Below are positions 40,652-49,420 of a DNA stretch of 64,000 nucleotides, in pieces. The stretch spans positions 1-64,000 of the forward strand of contig JAFGVA010000150.1 of the NCBI GenBank assembly GCA_016938235.1, given 5' to 3'. Within the stretch, counting starts at the first letter, position 1, and every line of letters starts with the position of its first letter. This stretch comes from Bacteroidales bacterium (GTDB taxonomy: Bacteria; Bacteroidota; Bacteroidia; Bacteroidales; UBA10428). Under the pieces are notes generated by a model. It was not told the origin of the DNA and did not search any database. It worked only from the letters and a program-made list of their open reading frames with translations. The translations under genes and the position numbers were made by a program.

Positions 40652-41653
40652 ATGATGGCTGAATTAGATTTTGCAAGACCCGGATTTTTGTATATGCTGT
40701 TTATTCTTATACCAATAATAGTATGGTATATTTATAAAAACAAACACGCGTTTGCAAGTATGCAAATGAGTACCATAGAACCATTGATTAATTCTGTTAA
40801 ATCCTATAAAACCATTTTACGTCATATACTTTTTGGTTTACGTTTATTGGCAATTGCGGCATTAATTATAGCCTTGGCCAGACCACAATCAACCGATACC
40901 TGGGAAAATGTTGATACACTTGGCATTGATATTATGCTTTCAATTGATATTTCCGGAAGTATGCTTGCACGTGATTTTAAACCTGATCGCCTTGAAGCAG
41001 CAAAAGATGTTGCAATTGAGTTTATATCTGGAAGAAAGAATGACCGTATGGGATTGGTTGTTTTTAGTGGTGAGAGTTTCACCCAATGTCCTCTTACAAC
41101 AGATCATGCAGTACTAATAAATCTTTTTCGCGATATAAAAAGCGGAATGATTGAGGATGGAACAGCCATTGGAGTTGGGCTTTCAAATGCTATTAACAGG
41201 TTAAAAGACTCTGAAGCAATAAGCAAAGTAATTATCTTGTTGACTGATGGAGTAAATAACCAGGGAGTAATTGATCCTACAACTGCTGCAGAACTGGCTA
41301 AAGCATTTGATATCAGAGTGTATACTGTTGGTGTAGGTACAATTGGTGAAGCTGATTATCCGGTTGGAGTTGATGTTTGGGGAAATACAGTATTTCGCAA
41401 ATTACCTGTTGAGATTGATGAAGCTACGCTACAGAAGATTTCAGATATGACAGGTGGTAAATATTTCAGGGCAACCAGTAACTCCAAACTTCGTGAAATC
41501 TACCAGGAAATAGATCAACTCGAAAAATCGAAAATCAATGTAAAAGAATACAGCAGGAAAGAAGAACGCTTTATGCCATTCGTTTGGTTAGCCCTGCTAT
41601 TTGTTCTTATAGAAATTGTATTACAAAAAACTGTTTTAAGATCTATACCATAA
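40652..41653 (+). CDS. batA: BatA, vWA-domain membrane protein
   Basis: 333 aa. Two N-terminal membrane helices (about residues 12-27 and 55-75), then a von Willebrand A domain with MIDAS motif DISGS in MLSIDISGSM, and a C-terminal helix (FVWLALLFVLIEIVL). Part of the Bat (Bacteroides aerotolerance) system. batB follows after 16 bases. MIDAS residues are intact. Confidence 0.92.
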   Translation: MMAELDFARPGFLYMLFILIPIIVWYIYKNKHAFASMQMSTIEPLINSVKSYKTILRHILFGLRLLAIAALIIALARPQSTDTWENVDTLGIDIMLSIDISGSMLARDFKPDRLEAAKDVAIEFISGRKNDRMGLVVFSGESFTQCPLTTDHAVLINLFRDIKSGMIEDGTAIGVGLSNAINRLKDSEAISKVIILLTDGVNNQGVIDPTTAAELAKAFDIRVYTVGVGTIGEADYPVGVDVWGNTVFRKLPVEIDEATLQKISDMTGGKYFRATSNSKLREIYQEIDQLEKSKINVKEYSRKEERFMPFVWLALLFVLIEIVLQKTVLRSIP

Positions 41654-41669
41654 ATAATTACAAACAGTT

Positions 41670-42695
41670 ATGTTTAGAATTCAAAATACAGAAATATTAT
41701 ATTTACTATTAATAATACCTGTTTTCTACCTGGGGTACTACCTCTATAAGATAAATTATAGAAAAAGACTCAGGCTTTTTGGTAATAATGAGTTAATTGA
41801 GCAACTGATGCCTATGAAGTCGGTTGCCAGGCAAACATTAAAGTTTTCTTTTTTAATGCTCTCACTTGCTTTACTAATTTTTTCTTTATCAAGACCACAG
41901 TTTGGCTCAAAACTTAAAGAAGTAAAACGGAAAGGCATAGAGATAATAATTGCCCTCGATGTTTCTAACAGTATGATGGCTAATGATATTGCTCCGAACC
42001 GTTTGGAGAGAGCAAAACAGGCTATCAGCACATTGGTTAAAAAACTCAATAACGATCAAATTGGTTTAATAATATTTGCCGGTGATGCATATACCCAATT
42101 GCCTATTACAAACGATTATGTTTCAGCAAAACTCTTTTTATCAAACATTACTACCGATGCTGTTTCAAAGCAGGGAACTGCTATTGGAAAGGCCATAAGA
42201 CATGGTATGCATTCTTTCACACCTAATGAAGAAACGTCGAAAGTAATTATAATCATTTCTGATGGTGAAAACCATGAAGGTGACGCAGTTCAGGCTGCAC
42301 AAGAGGCAGAAGAACAGGGCATAAAGGTGTTTACTATTGGCATGGGATCAGCAGAGGGTTCACTAATACCATTAAAAAACAGGTCAGGATTTGTTACCGA
42401 CAGGCAGGGGAATCCGGTTACAACACGCATGAATCCTGAAATGTTAAAACAAATAGCCGTTGCAGGTGGAGGAGATTTTTATTTGGCTTCGACCAGTAAC
42501 GTAGGATTAAATAAATTATACGGGGAATTAAAGAAACTCGATAAGGCCGAAATTGAAAGTCAGGTGTATTCAGAATACGATGATCAGTATAGCTATTTTG
42601 TTTTAGCTGCACTCTTACTAATTATACTTGATCTTTTTATTTTAGAGAGAAAAAATAAATGGTTGTCAAACATTAAACTATTTGAGCAGAAATGA
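41670..42695 (+). CDS. batB: BatB, vWA-domain membrane protein
   Basis: 341 aa, paralogue of BatA with the same layout: two N-terminal helices, a vWA domain with MIDAS DVSNS (IIIALDVSNSM), and a C-terminal helix. Its last bases overlap batC by 4 (ATGA), a sign of translational coupling. Confidence 0.92.
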   Translation: MFRIQNTEILYLLLIIPVFYLGYYLYKINYRKRLRLFGNNELIEQLMPMKSVARQTLKFSFLMLSLALLIFSLSRPQFGSKLKEVKRKGIEIIIALDVSNSMMANDIAPNRLERAKQAISTLVKKLNNDQIGLIIFAGDAYTQLPITNDYVSAKLFLSNITTDAVSKQGTAIGKAIRHGMHSFTPNEETSKVIIIISDGENHEGDAVQAAQEAEEQGIKVFTIGMGSAEGSLIPLKNRSGFVTDRQGNPVTTRMNPEMLKQIAVAGGGDFYLASTSNVGLNKLYGELKKLDKAEIESQVYSEYDDQYSYFVLAALLLIILDLFILERKNKWLSNIKLFEQK

Positions 42696-43336
42696 GAGGC
42701 TTAGCTTTAATATTAGTAGTTACTATGGGGGTTATTTCTTTCGCTCAAAGTCCGGGAAAATCTGTACGACAGGGAAATGTGTATTATAAAACAGATAAAT
42801 ACACCGAAGCTGAAATAAAATACCGCGAAGCGATCGATAATAATCCACAGATGTCGCAGGCAAACTATAACCTTGGCAATGCAAAATACAGACAGGATAA
42901 TTATGAATCGGCTGTTTTAGATTATCAGAATGCGATAAGCTCAACAAAAGATCCCAATCGCCTGTCAAAATATTACTATAACCTCGGAAATGCTTTTTAC
43001 AATCAGCAAAAATTAAAAGAAAGCGTTGAAGCGTATAAAAACGCCTTGAGAAATAACCCGGATAATGAAAATGCAAGGCATAATTTGTTTTTAGCAGAAC
43101 AAATGCTGAAACAGCAACAGCAACAACAGCAGCAACAAAACCAGGATTCAAAACCACAGGAACCATCAGAATTTGCAAAGAAACTAAAAAAACAAGCGCA
43201 GGAATTAGTGAATCAGCGCAGGTATTCTGAGGCATATAACCTGATGGTGGAGGGCGAGAAGAAGGATCCTACAGTTGCTTACTTTAAGGATTTTACGAAT
43301 AAGATTAATGAGGTTGATCAAATAAATAAAATGTAA
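42692..43336 (+). CDS. batC: BatC, TPR protein
   Basis: 214 aa. Signal peptide, three TPR units (NLGNAKYRQDNYESAVLDY, YNLGNAFYNQQKLKESVEAY), then a poly-Gln stretch (QQQQQQQQQ near residue 147) and a helical C-terminus. BatC is thought to be the periplasmic TPR partner of BatA/B. It starts within the batB stop. The poly-Gln is encoded by mixed CAG/CAA codons. Confidence 0.88.
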   Translation: MRGLALILVVTMGVISFAQSPGKSVRQGNVYYKTDKYTEAEIKYREAIDNNPQMSQANYNLGNAKYRQDNYESAVLDYQNAISSTKDPNRLSKYYYNLGNAFYNQQKLKESVEAYKNALRNNPDNENARHNLFLAEQMLKQQQQQQQQQNQDSKPQEPSEFAKKLKKQAQELVNQRRYSEAYNLMVEGEKKDPTVAYFKDFTNKINEVDQINKM

Positions 43337-43337
43337 T

Positions 43338-43871
43338 ATGAGGCATTTTGGCATAATCACAGGCTTAATATTTCTATTTTTATTGAATGTTAATGGGCAG
43401 CAAAATGCAGAAGATATTTTTCATTTTGCAGGGAATTTGTTTATTAACGGCAATTATAAAGGAGCAAAAGCCGAGATTGAAAATGGGTTGAAACTGTTTC
43501 CGGGTGATTCAAAGCTTCAGGCCTTAAGAGACAAGATTAAGGAGCAGGAGAAAAAGCAGCAGGAGCAAAATCAACAAAACCAGGATCAGAATAACGAAGA
43601 AAAAGACAAGCAAAACCAGAAACAGGAAGATAATCAACAAGCCGATAACTCAGACCAGGAGCAAAACCAGCAGCAGCCTCAACCTAAGGATGGTGAACAG
43701 GAAGAACAGCAGCAACAACAGCAGCAACAACAATATGTCGAAGGTGAGATATCTAAGGAAGATGCAGAACGAATTCTGAATGCTCTGGAAGAAGAAGAAA
43801 AAGATGTGTTGAAAAAGCTTGAATTAGAGAAAGCTAAATCGAAGAAAGTGCCAACTGAAAAGGAATGGTAA
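43338..43871 (+). CDS. Second BatC-like, Gln/Glu-rich secreted protein
   Basis: 177 aa. Signal peptide (to NVNGQ), one short TPR-like segment (AGNLFINGNYKGAKAEIENGL), then a long low-complexity Gln-, Asn- and Glu-rich stretch (about residues 70-132) and a charged helical tail. It begins 1 base after batC. It may be a split or duplicated BatC, or a flexible periplasmic linker protein. No enzyme motif. Confidence 0.7.
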   Translation: MRHFGIITGLIFLFLLNVNGQQNAEDIFHFAGNLFINGNYKGAKAEIENGLKLFPGDSKLQALRDKIKEQEKKQQEQNQQNQDQNNEEKDKQNQKQEDNQQADNSDQEQNQQQPQPKDGEQEEQQQQQQQQQYVEGEISKEDAERILNALEEEEKDVLKKLELEKAKSKKVPTEKEW

Positions 43872-43884
43872 ATACAAATTAATA

Positions 43885-45684
43885 ATGAAGATTAAGTTAA
43901 TATCAGGTTTTATTTTACTGGCAATTGCAACTAAATTGCTTGCCCAGGATATATCTTTTGTTGCCAGCGCTCCAAAATATGTACGGGTGGGAGAACAGTT
44001 CCAGATTCAATATACTATTGATAAAAATGTTGATGATTTTACCCCTCCTGATTTTGATGGCTTCGATTACCTTGGTGGGCCAATGCAAAGTACCAGTTCA
44101 AGCACAAACATCATAAACGGTAAAGTTACCCGCTCTACCACTTTTACGCTCATATATTATTTAAGGGCAAAATCACCTGGCAAATACACAATAAAGCCTG
44201 CCCGGTCAAGTTATAAGAAAGATCAGGTTTCTTCAAACGCTGTCGACATTGAAGTTGTAGGCACAGCAACTTCACAACAACCTCAATCCAATACAACTCA
44301 GCAAAGTTCTGGCACAGCTACCTCAACCGGTGATGATATTTTTGTAAGCCTGGTTTTGGATAAAAAAACAGCTTATGTTGGTCAGCAAATTACTGCCTGG
44401 GTAAAAGTTTATACAAAAGTCGATTTAAATGATATTGATCGCAGAAGTTACAAAGGACCAGAGTTTAATGGTTTTTTTAAACAAAATATTGAAATACCTC
44501 CTTTAAGAAATCTTGAGAGAGAAAAGGTTGGTGATGAAATATACTATTCAGGAGTAATTGAAAAATTTATTATTAGTCCACAGAGAACAGGTAAGATTTC
44601 TATAAATCCATTTGATTTAACCGTACTTCTTAAAAAACAAGCCAGACAACCACAGAGTATTTTCGATGATTTTTTTGGCCCATCGTATTCCTCTGTTCCT
44701 AAAAAACTCACCTCAAAATCGGTTACAGTAAATGTTAAACCTTTACCGGAGAACCAGCCGGCAGAATTTTCAGGCGCAGTTGGTAGTTATTCAATAAAAG
44801 GTTCAATTAATACAAACAAGGTAAATGTAAACGAAGCCATTCAGTTTAAAATTGTTGTTTCTGGTCAGGGAAACATAAGACTTATTGAAAAACTGAATTA
44901 TGATTTGTCGTTTTTCGATGTTTTTGATCCGGTTGTAAACTCAAATGTTGATAATTCTGGTTTAGGTGGCACAAAGGTTTTTGAGATAACTGCAATTCCC
45001 AGGCATGCCGGAACCTTTTCAATCGATCCCTTTTCGCTGACTTACTTCGATATTAATTCTAAATCATACAAAACGCTTAAAACGCAAACTTTTGATCTTA
45101 TTGTTGATAAAGGAGATGCAGATACATCCAGTATAATAATTACCAATATAGCAAAAGAAGATGTCGAGCTTTTATCAAGCGATATACGCTATATTAAAAC
45201 GAACTCGAAATTTAAACCTTCACATAATTATTTAATTGCTCAATTCAGGTATTATATCATTTACATCATTTTGTTAACAGCATCTTCTTTAATATTAATA
45301 TTTAAACGTAAACAAATAAAAAATAATGCTGATATCGTACGAACAAGGAATAAAAAAGCCAGTAAAGTTGCTAAGAAACGTCTTAAAAAGGCTTTGAGTT
45401 TACTTAAAGCAAATGAAAAAGAAAATTTCTTCGAAGAATTATCCAGAGCACTTTGGGGCTACTTCTCAGATAAACTGAATATTCCAGTATCAAATCTTTC
45501 AGCCGAAAAAGCTAAGGCTTCTTTAATGAATAAGAATATTGACAATCAGATTGTTGATGATATGTTGAAGGTGATTTCGGATTGTGAGTTCGCCAGGTAT
45601 GCCCCAGGAGGTTTCGATAGATCCTTAAAAGAAGTGTACGACGAGGCAGCAAAATTTATAACTATTATCGATCAAAAATTATAA
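43885..45684 (+). CDS. batD: BatD (oxygen-tolerance protein)
   Basis: 599 aa. Signal peptide to about residue 20 (LLAQ); a large beta-rich Ig-like BatD region with RSTTFTLIYYLRAKSPGKYT and GKISINPFDL; a membrane helix at about residues 457-473; and a cytosolic helical C-terminus (RALWGYFSDKLNIPVSNLS). Typical length. Placed between the two BatC-like genes and batE as in other Bacteroidetes Bat operons. Proposed to sit in the inner membrane with BatA/B. Confidence 0.9.
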   Translation: MKIKLISGFILLAIATKLLAQDISFVASAPKYVRVGEQFQIQYTIDKNVDDFTPPDFDGFDYLGGPMQSTSSSTNIINGKVTRSTTFTLIYYLRAKSPGKYTIKPARSSYKKDQVSSNAVDIEVVGTATSQQPQSNTTQQSSGTATSTGDDIFVSLVLDKKTAYVGQQITAWVKVYTKVDLNDIDRRSYKGPEFNGFFKQNIEIPPLRNLEREKVGDEIYYSGVIEKFIISPQRTGKISINPFDLTVLLKKQARQPQSIFDDFFGPSYSSVPKKLTSKSVTVNVKPLPENQPAEFSGAVGSYSIKGSINTNKVNVNEAIQFKIVVSGQGNIRLIEKLNYDLSFFDVFDPVVNSNVDNSGLGGTKVFEITAIPRHAGTFSIDPFSLTYFDINSKSYKTLKTQTFDLIVDKGDADTSSIIITNIAKEDVELLSSDIRYIKTNSKFKPSHNYLIAQFRYYIIYIILLTASSLILIFKRKQIKNNADIVRTRNKKASKVAKKRLKKALSLLKANEKENFFEELSRALWGYFSDKLNIPVSNLSAEKAKASLMNKNIDNQIVDDMLKVISDCEFARYAPGGFDRSLKEVYDEAAKFITIIDQKL

Positions 45685-45686
45685 CC

Positions 45687-46451
45687 ATGCGCTATTTATT
45701 AAATATCATAATAGTATATCTAAGCTTTTCATCAATAGCCTTTGGTCAGGCAGATACCGATTCCTTATTTGCAAAGGGGAATGAAGCATATAAGAATAAG
45801 CAGTTTTTTGATGCAATTGAATTATATTCTGTAATTATTGAGCATCATGAGAATGTTTCTGCCGAGGTTTATTATAACCTTGGTAATGCTTATTATAAAA
45901 CGGGTGATTTCTCAAGAGCAATATTAAATTACGAAAGGGCATTATTGCTCAATCCATCCGATGAAGATATTCAGTTTAACCTGGCAAAAGCAAAAACATA
46001 TCTGGTCGATAAGATTGAGGTTATACCTGATTTCTTTGTTAAAACCTGGTTTAAAAAGATATTGATTTTCTTTGACAGTAACCTTTGGGCAATTCTTGCT
46101 TTGCTATTTTTCAATCTTTCAATAACAGGGATATTAATCTATAACTTTACAAAATCGGTTGCTTTCAGAAAATTATCTTTTATTCTTTCTATTCTCTTTT
46201 TGTTTTTTTCAGTATTTGCTTTAAGTTTCGCATTCAAAACAAGAAATTATATCGAAGAATCAAATTCTGCAATAGTTTTAGAGCCAACCGTCAGGGTAAA
46301 AAGCTCACCTGACCTTGAAAGTAATGATATGTTTATAATTCACGAGGGTCTTAAAGTAGATGTTATTCGGGAAATAGGAACTTGGTCAGAAATCAGGTTA
46401 TCTGACGGTAAGCAAGGTTGGATGCAATCTGAAAATTTTGAAAAAATATAG
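45687..46451 (+). CDS. batE: BatE: TPR, two membrane helices, SH3-like domain
   Basis: 254 aa. Signal peptide, two or three TPR units (YYNLGNAYYKTGDFSRAILNY), two membrane helices (about residues 131-151 and 161-183) and a C-terminal SH3b-like domain (VRVKSSPDLES, KQGWMQ). SH3b domains often contact peptidoglycan. Last gene of the operon, 2 bases after batD and convergent with the stress-protein gene. Confidence 0.88.
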   Translation: MRYLLNIIIVYLSFSSIAFGQADTDSLFAKGNEAYKNKQFFDAIELYSVIIEHHENVSAEVYYNLGNAYYKTGDFSRAILNYERALLLNPSDEDIQFNLAKAKTYLVDKIEVIPDFFVKTWFKKILIFFDSNLWAILALLFFNLSITGILIYNFTKSVAFRKLSFILSILFLFFSVFALSFAFKTRNYIEESNSAIVLEPTVRVKSSPDLESNDMFIIHEGLKVDVIREIGTWSEIRLSDGKQGWMQSENFEKI

Positions 46452-46462
46452 AGAATTACTTA

Positions 46463-47278
46463 CTAATAGAAGCCTCCGTATCTGTGCAATTCAATCTTAG
46501 GATTAATACACATTACAGGAATTTTATATTTGTTTGATATATATTTCTGTTCAGAAATTCCAAATAAATTACTGAATAATCCGAACCGTTTCCTGAGCAT
46601 AATAATTATTAATTGTGCATCAACTTCATGAGCAAAATTAAGGGTAGCTTCAGCAAAAGGTAATTTCTCTTTATTGCCAACAATTTCATAATCAATGCTT
46701 TTGCCTTCCAGAAATCGCTTAGAAAATTCCGCATTATTTCTTACCTTATAATCATTGATATCTGATCTGTACAGATAGATTTTAGAGGTATAATATTTCG
46801 ACAATGTGCTAATCCAAACCAGTTTTTCTTTATTTTCTGTCCTGAAGTCAATCGGGAAAACAATTTTCTTAAACGAAAGTCGCTTAGGTGGCGCCTGAAC
46901 AACAATAAAAGGAATTTTTGCGCCGCTCATTACTCTAATACTTCGGCTTCTTAAAAAACGCTCTGTTCCTCTGGGGGGTTGAGCTTTCATTATTACTATA
47001 AATGCATCAAGGGTTTCAGCTACCACCTTAATTACTTTATGTACTACACCAGCTCTGATTTTCACCTCAACTTTCACACCATATTTTGCAGTTATTGCTT
47101 TTGCAACTTCTTCTAATCTTTTATGGTGCTCTGCTTCTTCGTTAAGTTCATCAATAACATGCAACAGAACAAGTTCAGTTTCAACGATTTTTGCTATAAG
47201 AACTGCATATTTAACAGCGTATTCCGATAGTTCGGTATAATCGTAGGGAACCAGTATTTTGCGATTTTCAGATGCCAT
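46463..47278 (-). CDS. Tandem universal stress protein (UspA family)
   Basis: 271 aa consisting of two UspA folds. The first begins KILVPYDYTELSEYAVKYA; the second begins about residue 150 (KKIVFPIDFRTENKEKL). The ATP-binding G-2x-G-9x-G(S/T) motif is not clear in either half, so nucleotide binding is uncertain. It is divergent from cstA, with 125 bases between starts. Confidence 0.85.
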   Translation of the reverse strand: MASENRKILVPYDYTELSEYAVKYAVLIAKIVETELVLLHVIDELNEEAEHHKRLEEVAKAITAKYGVKVEVKIRAGVVHKVIKVVAETLDAFIVIMKAQPPRGTERFLRSRSIRVMSGAKIPFIVVQAPPKRLSFKKIVFPIDFRTENKEKLVWISTLSKYYTSKIYLYRSDINDYKVRNNAEFSKRFLEGKSIDYEIVGNKEKLPFAEATLNFAHEVDAQLIIIMLRKRFGLFSNLFGISEQKYISNKYKIPVMCINPKIELHRYGGFY

Positions 47279-47403
47279 ATGGTTGGTGTTTTTTCTGAAT
47301 GTTTAATTTAGTAAAAAAAAATATATTTTTTATACTATTCTTAATATGTATAAAACTATAGTTATTAATCGGTTATACGAAATTACATTAAAACAGTTTT
47401 TAT

Positions 47404-49140
47404 ATGAACGCAATTTTATTAATAATTCTTGTCTTTGCAGGATATATTATTGCATATAAGACCTATGGTCGGTATTTGAGTAAAAAGATATTTAAAGTCT
47501 CAGATAGAAACATTGTTCCATCTCATGAATTTCAAGATGGCATCGACTATGTGCCAACCGATAAAAGTATAATTTTTGGTCACCATTTTACAACAATTGC
47601 AGGGCTGGGTCCCATCATTGGGCCGGCAATCGGAATTATATGGGGCTGGCTGCCTGCTCTTATGTGGGTATTCTTTGGTTCAATTTTCATGGGGGCTGTT
47701 CATGATTATGCAACTTTAATAATTTCTGCAAGGAATAAAGGAAAAACAATAGGTGAACTTACCGGAAATGTTCTAAACCCTGGCTCGCGTATTGCTTTTC
47801 AGTTAATTATGCAAGTTTTGTTAACTATTGTATTATCTGTTTTTGCATTGATAGTAAGCACCCTGTTTGTTCTTTATCCCGAATCGGTGATACCAATTTG
47901 GCTGCAAATTCCAATAGCTATTTTATTAGGAAGAATTATTAAAAGAGGAGGTAACAAAATTGTGTATTCTATAATAGCTATTATTCTTATGTATGTCACA
48001 ATATATATTGGCATGCTTTTCCCAATTAATATTGCAGAGTTGCCATTTCTGTCAAGGTTTGCAGGTAATCAGACTCAACTATTCAATATTGTTGCAATAA
48101 TTTGGTGTTTAATTCTTTTTATTTATGTTTCAATAGCCTCAGTTTTACCTGTTGGAGTTTTGCTACAACCACGCGATTTTATTAATTCTTTGCAGTTATT
48201 CATTGCAATTGTTGTAATTGTTTTGGGTGTATTTGTTGCAAACCCAATAATTTCAGCACCAGCTATAAATTCATTAGCTTTTGAACCCGGAAATGATGTT
48301 CCTGCAATAGCACCGGTATTGTTTATTATTATTGCCTGTGGTGCTATTTCGGGTTTTCATTCAATTGCAAGTTCTGGAACAACCGTTAAGCAGCTTGATA
48401 AGGAATCGGATGGTTTGTTTATTGGCTTTGGAAGTATGCTTACAGAGGGGTTTCTTGCTGTACTCGTTATTATTTGTGCCACTGCAGGACTTGGATTAGG
48501 TTTCGATTTTAACGGAGAAATTTTAAAAGGTTCAGATGCATTTTATCATTATTATTCATCTTGGTCGGCAACCCAGGGGGGAATAAGTAACAATATACAA
48601 TCGTTTGTAATCGGTACAACAAACCTTCTCGCTGTAATAGGAATTCCCCGGGAATTCTCAGCTGTTATGATTGCAGTTTTTATAGTAAGTTTTGCAAACA
48701 CTACCCTCGATTCGGCAGCAAGAATTCAAAGGCTTTCAATGCAGGAACTGGTTGGTGAAAAAAGAAAATTTTTAAACAACCGGTATATATCAACAATTAT
48801 TGTGATTTTGTTGGCCGGTATTATTACATTCCTTAAGCCCGGAGGTGCCGGAGCAAAGATATTGTGGCCGCTGTTCGGAAGCATGAATCAACTTTTGGCA
48901 GCCTTGGGACTAGCGGTTGTGACGGTTTACATGCATCAGAAAGGTAAAAAATACATCCTGTTTCTTGTCCCTATGCTTTTTATTCTTATAATGACCTTGT
49001 GGTCAATGGGAATAAATCTTTTTCGTTCGATTCAAAAGGCAGACTATGTGCTGATAACAATTTCATTTGTAATTTTAGCCCTGACAGGATGGTTGTTGTT
49101 CAGTGGACTGAAAACAATAATTCGTAATAGAATTACCTGA
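47404..49140 (+). CDS. cstA: Carbon starvation protein A family transporter
   Basis: 578 aa with about 15 predicted membrane helices. Diagnostic blocks: HHFTTIAGLGPIIGPAIG near residue 60; GAVHDYATL; FHSIASSGTTVKQLD; and FANTTLDSAARIQR. The family imports pyruvate or peptides during starvation. It is shorter than E. coli CstA (701 aa), as usual for this phylum. Its 3' end overlaps the convergent acylphosphatase gene by 8 bases. Confidence 0.92.
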   Translation: MNAILLIILVFAGYIIAYKTYGRYLSKKIFKVSDRNIVPSHEFQDGIDYVPTDKSIIFGHHFTTIAGLGPIIGPAIGIIWGWLPALMWVFFGSIFMGAVHDYATLIISARNKGKTIGELTGNVLNPGSRIAFQLIMQVLLTIVLSVFALIVSTLFVLYPESVIPIWLQIPIAILLGRIIKRGGNKIVYSIIAIILMYVTIYIGMLFPINIAELPFLSRFAGNQTQLFNIVAIIWCLILFIYVSIASVLPVGVLLQPRDFINSLQLFIAIVVIVLGVFVANPIISAPAINSLAFEPGNDVPAIAPVLFIIIACGAISGFHSIASSGTTVKQLDKESDGLFIGFGSMLTEGFLAVLVIICATAGLGLGFDFNGEILKGSDAFYHYYSSWSATQGGISNNIQSFVIGTTNLLAVIGIPREFSAVMIAVFIVSFANTTLDSAARIQRLSMQELVGEKRKFLNNRYISTIIVILLAGIITFLKPGGAGAKILWPLFGSMNQLLAALGLAVVTVYMHQKGKKYILFLVPMLFILIMTLWSMGINLFRSIQKADYVLITISFVILALTGWLLFSGLKTIIRNRIT

Positions 49141-49405
49141 TATCAAATCCGGTATAATTCTTCAACGATTCAATATTAAAAGTAATTGTATCAACTCTTG
49201 AATGGGGCGGACCAATCTTACACCAGTCAACAAACTTGGTTAATTGATTTAAACTTCCTTCGGCTTCGATATAAACTGAACCATCATACCGATTCATAAC
49301 AAAGCCTTTAAGTCCGTATCCTCTGGCCATTCTTTGTGCTGTATATCTGAAACCTACCCCTTGTACCCTACCAGAGATAGAAATGGTATAATGATGAATT
49401 TCCAT
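49133..49405 (-). CDS. Acylphosphatase
   Basis: 90 aa ferredoxin-like enzyme that hydrolyses acyl phosphates. Catalytic Arg20 (VQGVGFR) and Asn38 (GFVMNRYDGSV) are both present. It follows the hybrid-kinase gene on the minus strand (15-base gap) and may be cotranscribed with it. That hints at removal of acetyl- or carboxyl-phosphates, but cotranscription is not proof. Confidence 0.92.
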   Translation of the reverse strand: MEIHHYTISISGRVQGVGFRYTAQRMARGYGLKGFVMNRYDGSVYIEAEGSLNQLTKFVDWCKIGPPHSRVDTITFNIESLKNYTGFDIR

Positions 49406-49420
49406 AAAACCTGAAGTGTG

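Noticed and set aside
42732-43235. Minus-strand 167 aa frame over batC
   Set aside because: Shadow created by Gln-rich repeats; batC has a signal peptide and TPR motifs on the other strand.
43570-43735. CAG/CAA-rich run as a possible repeat element or CRISPR
   Set aside because: It is coding poly-Gln with no regular spacer or repeat unit.
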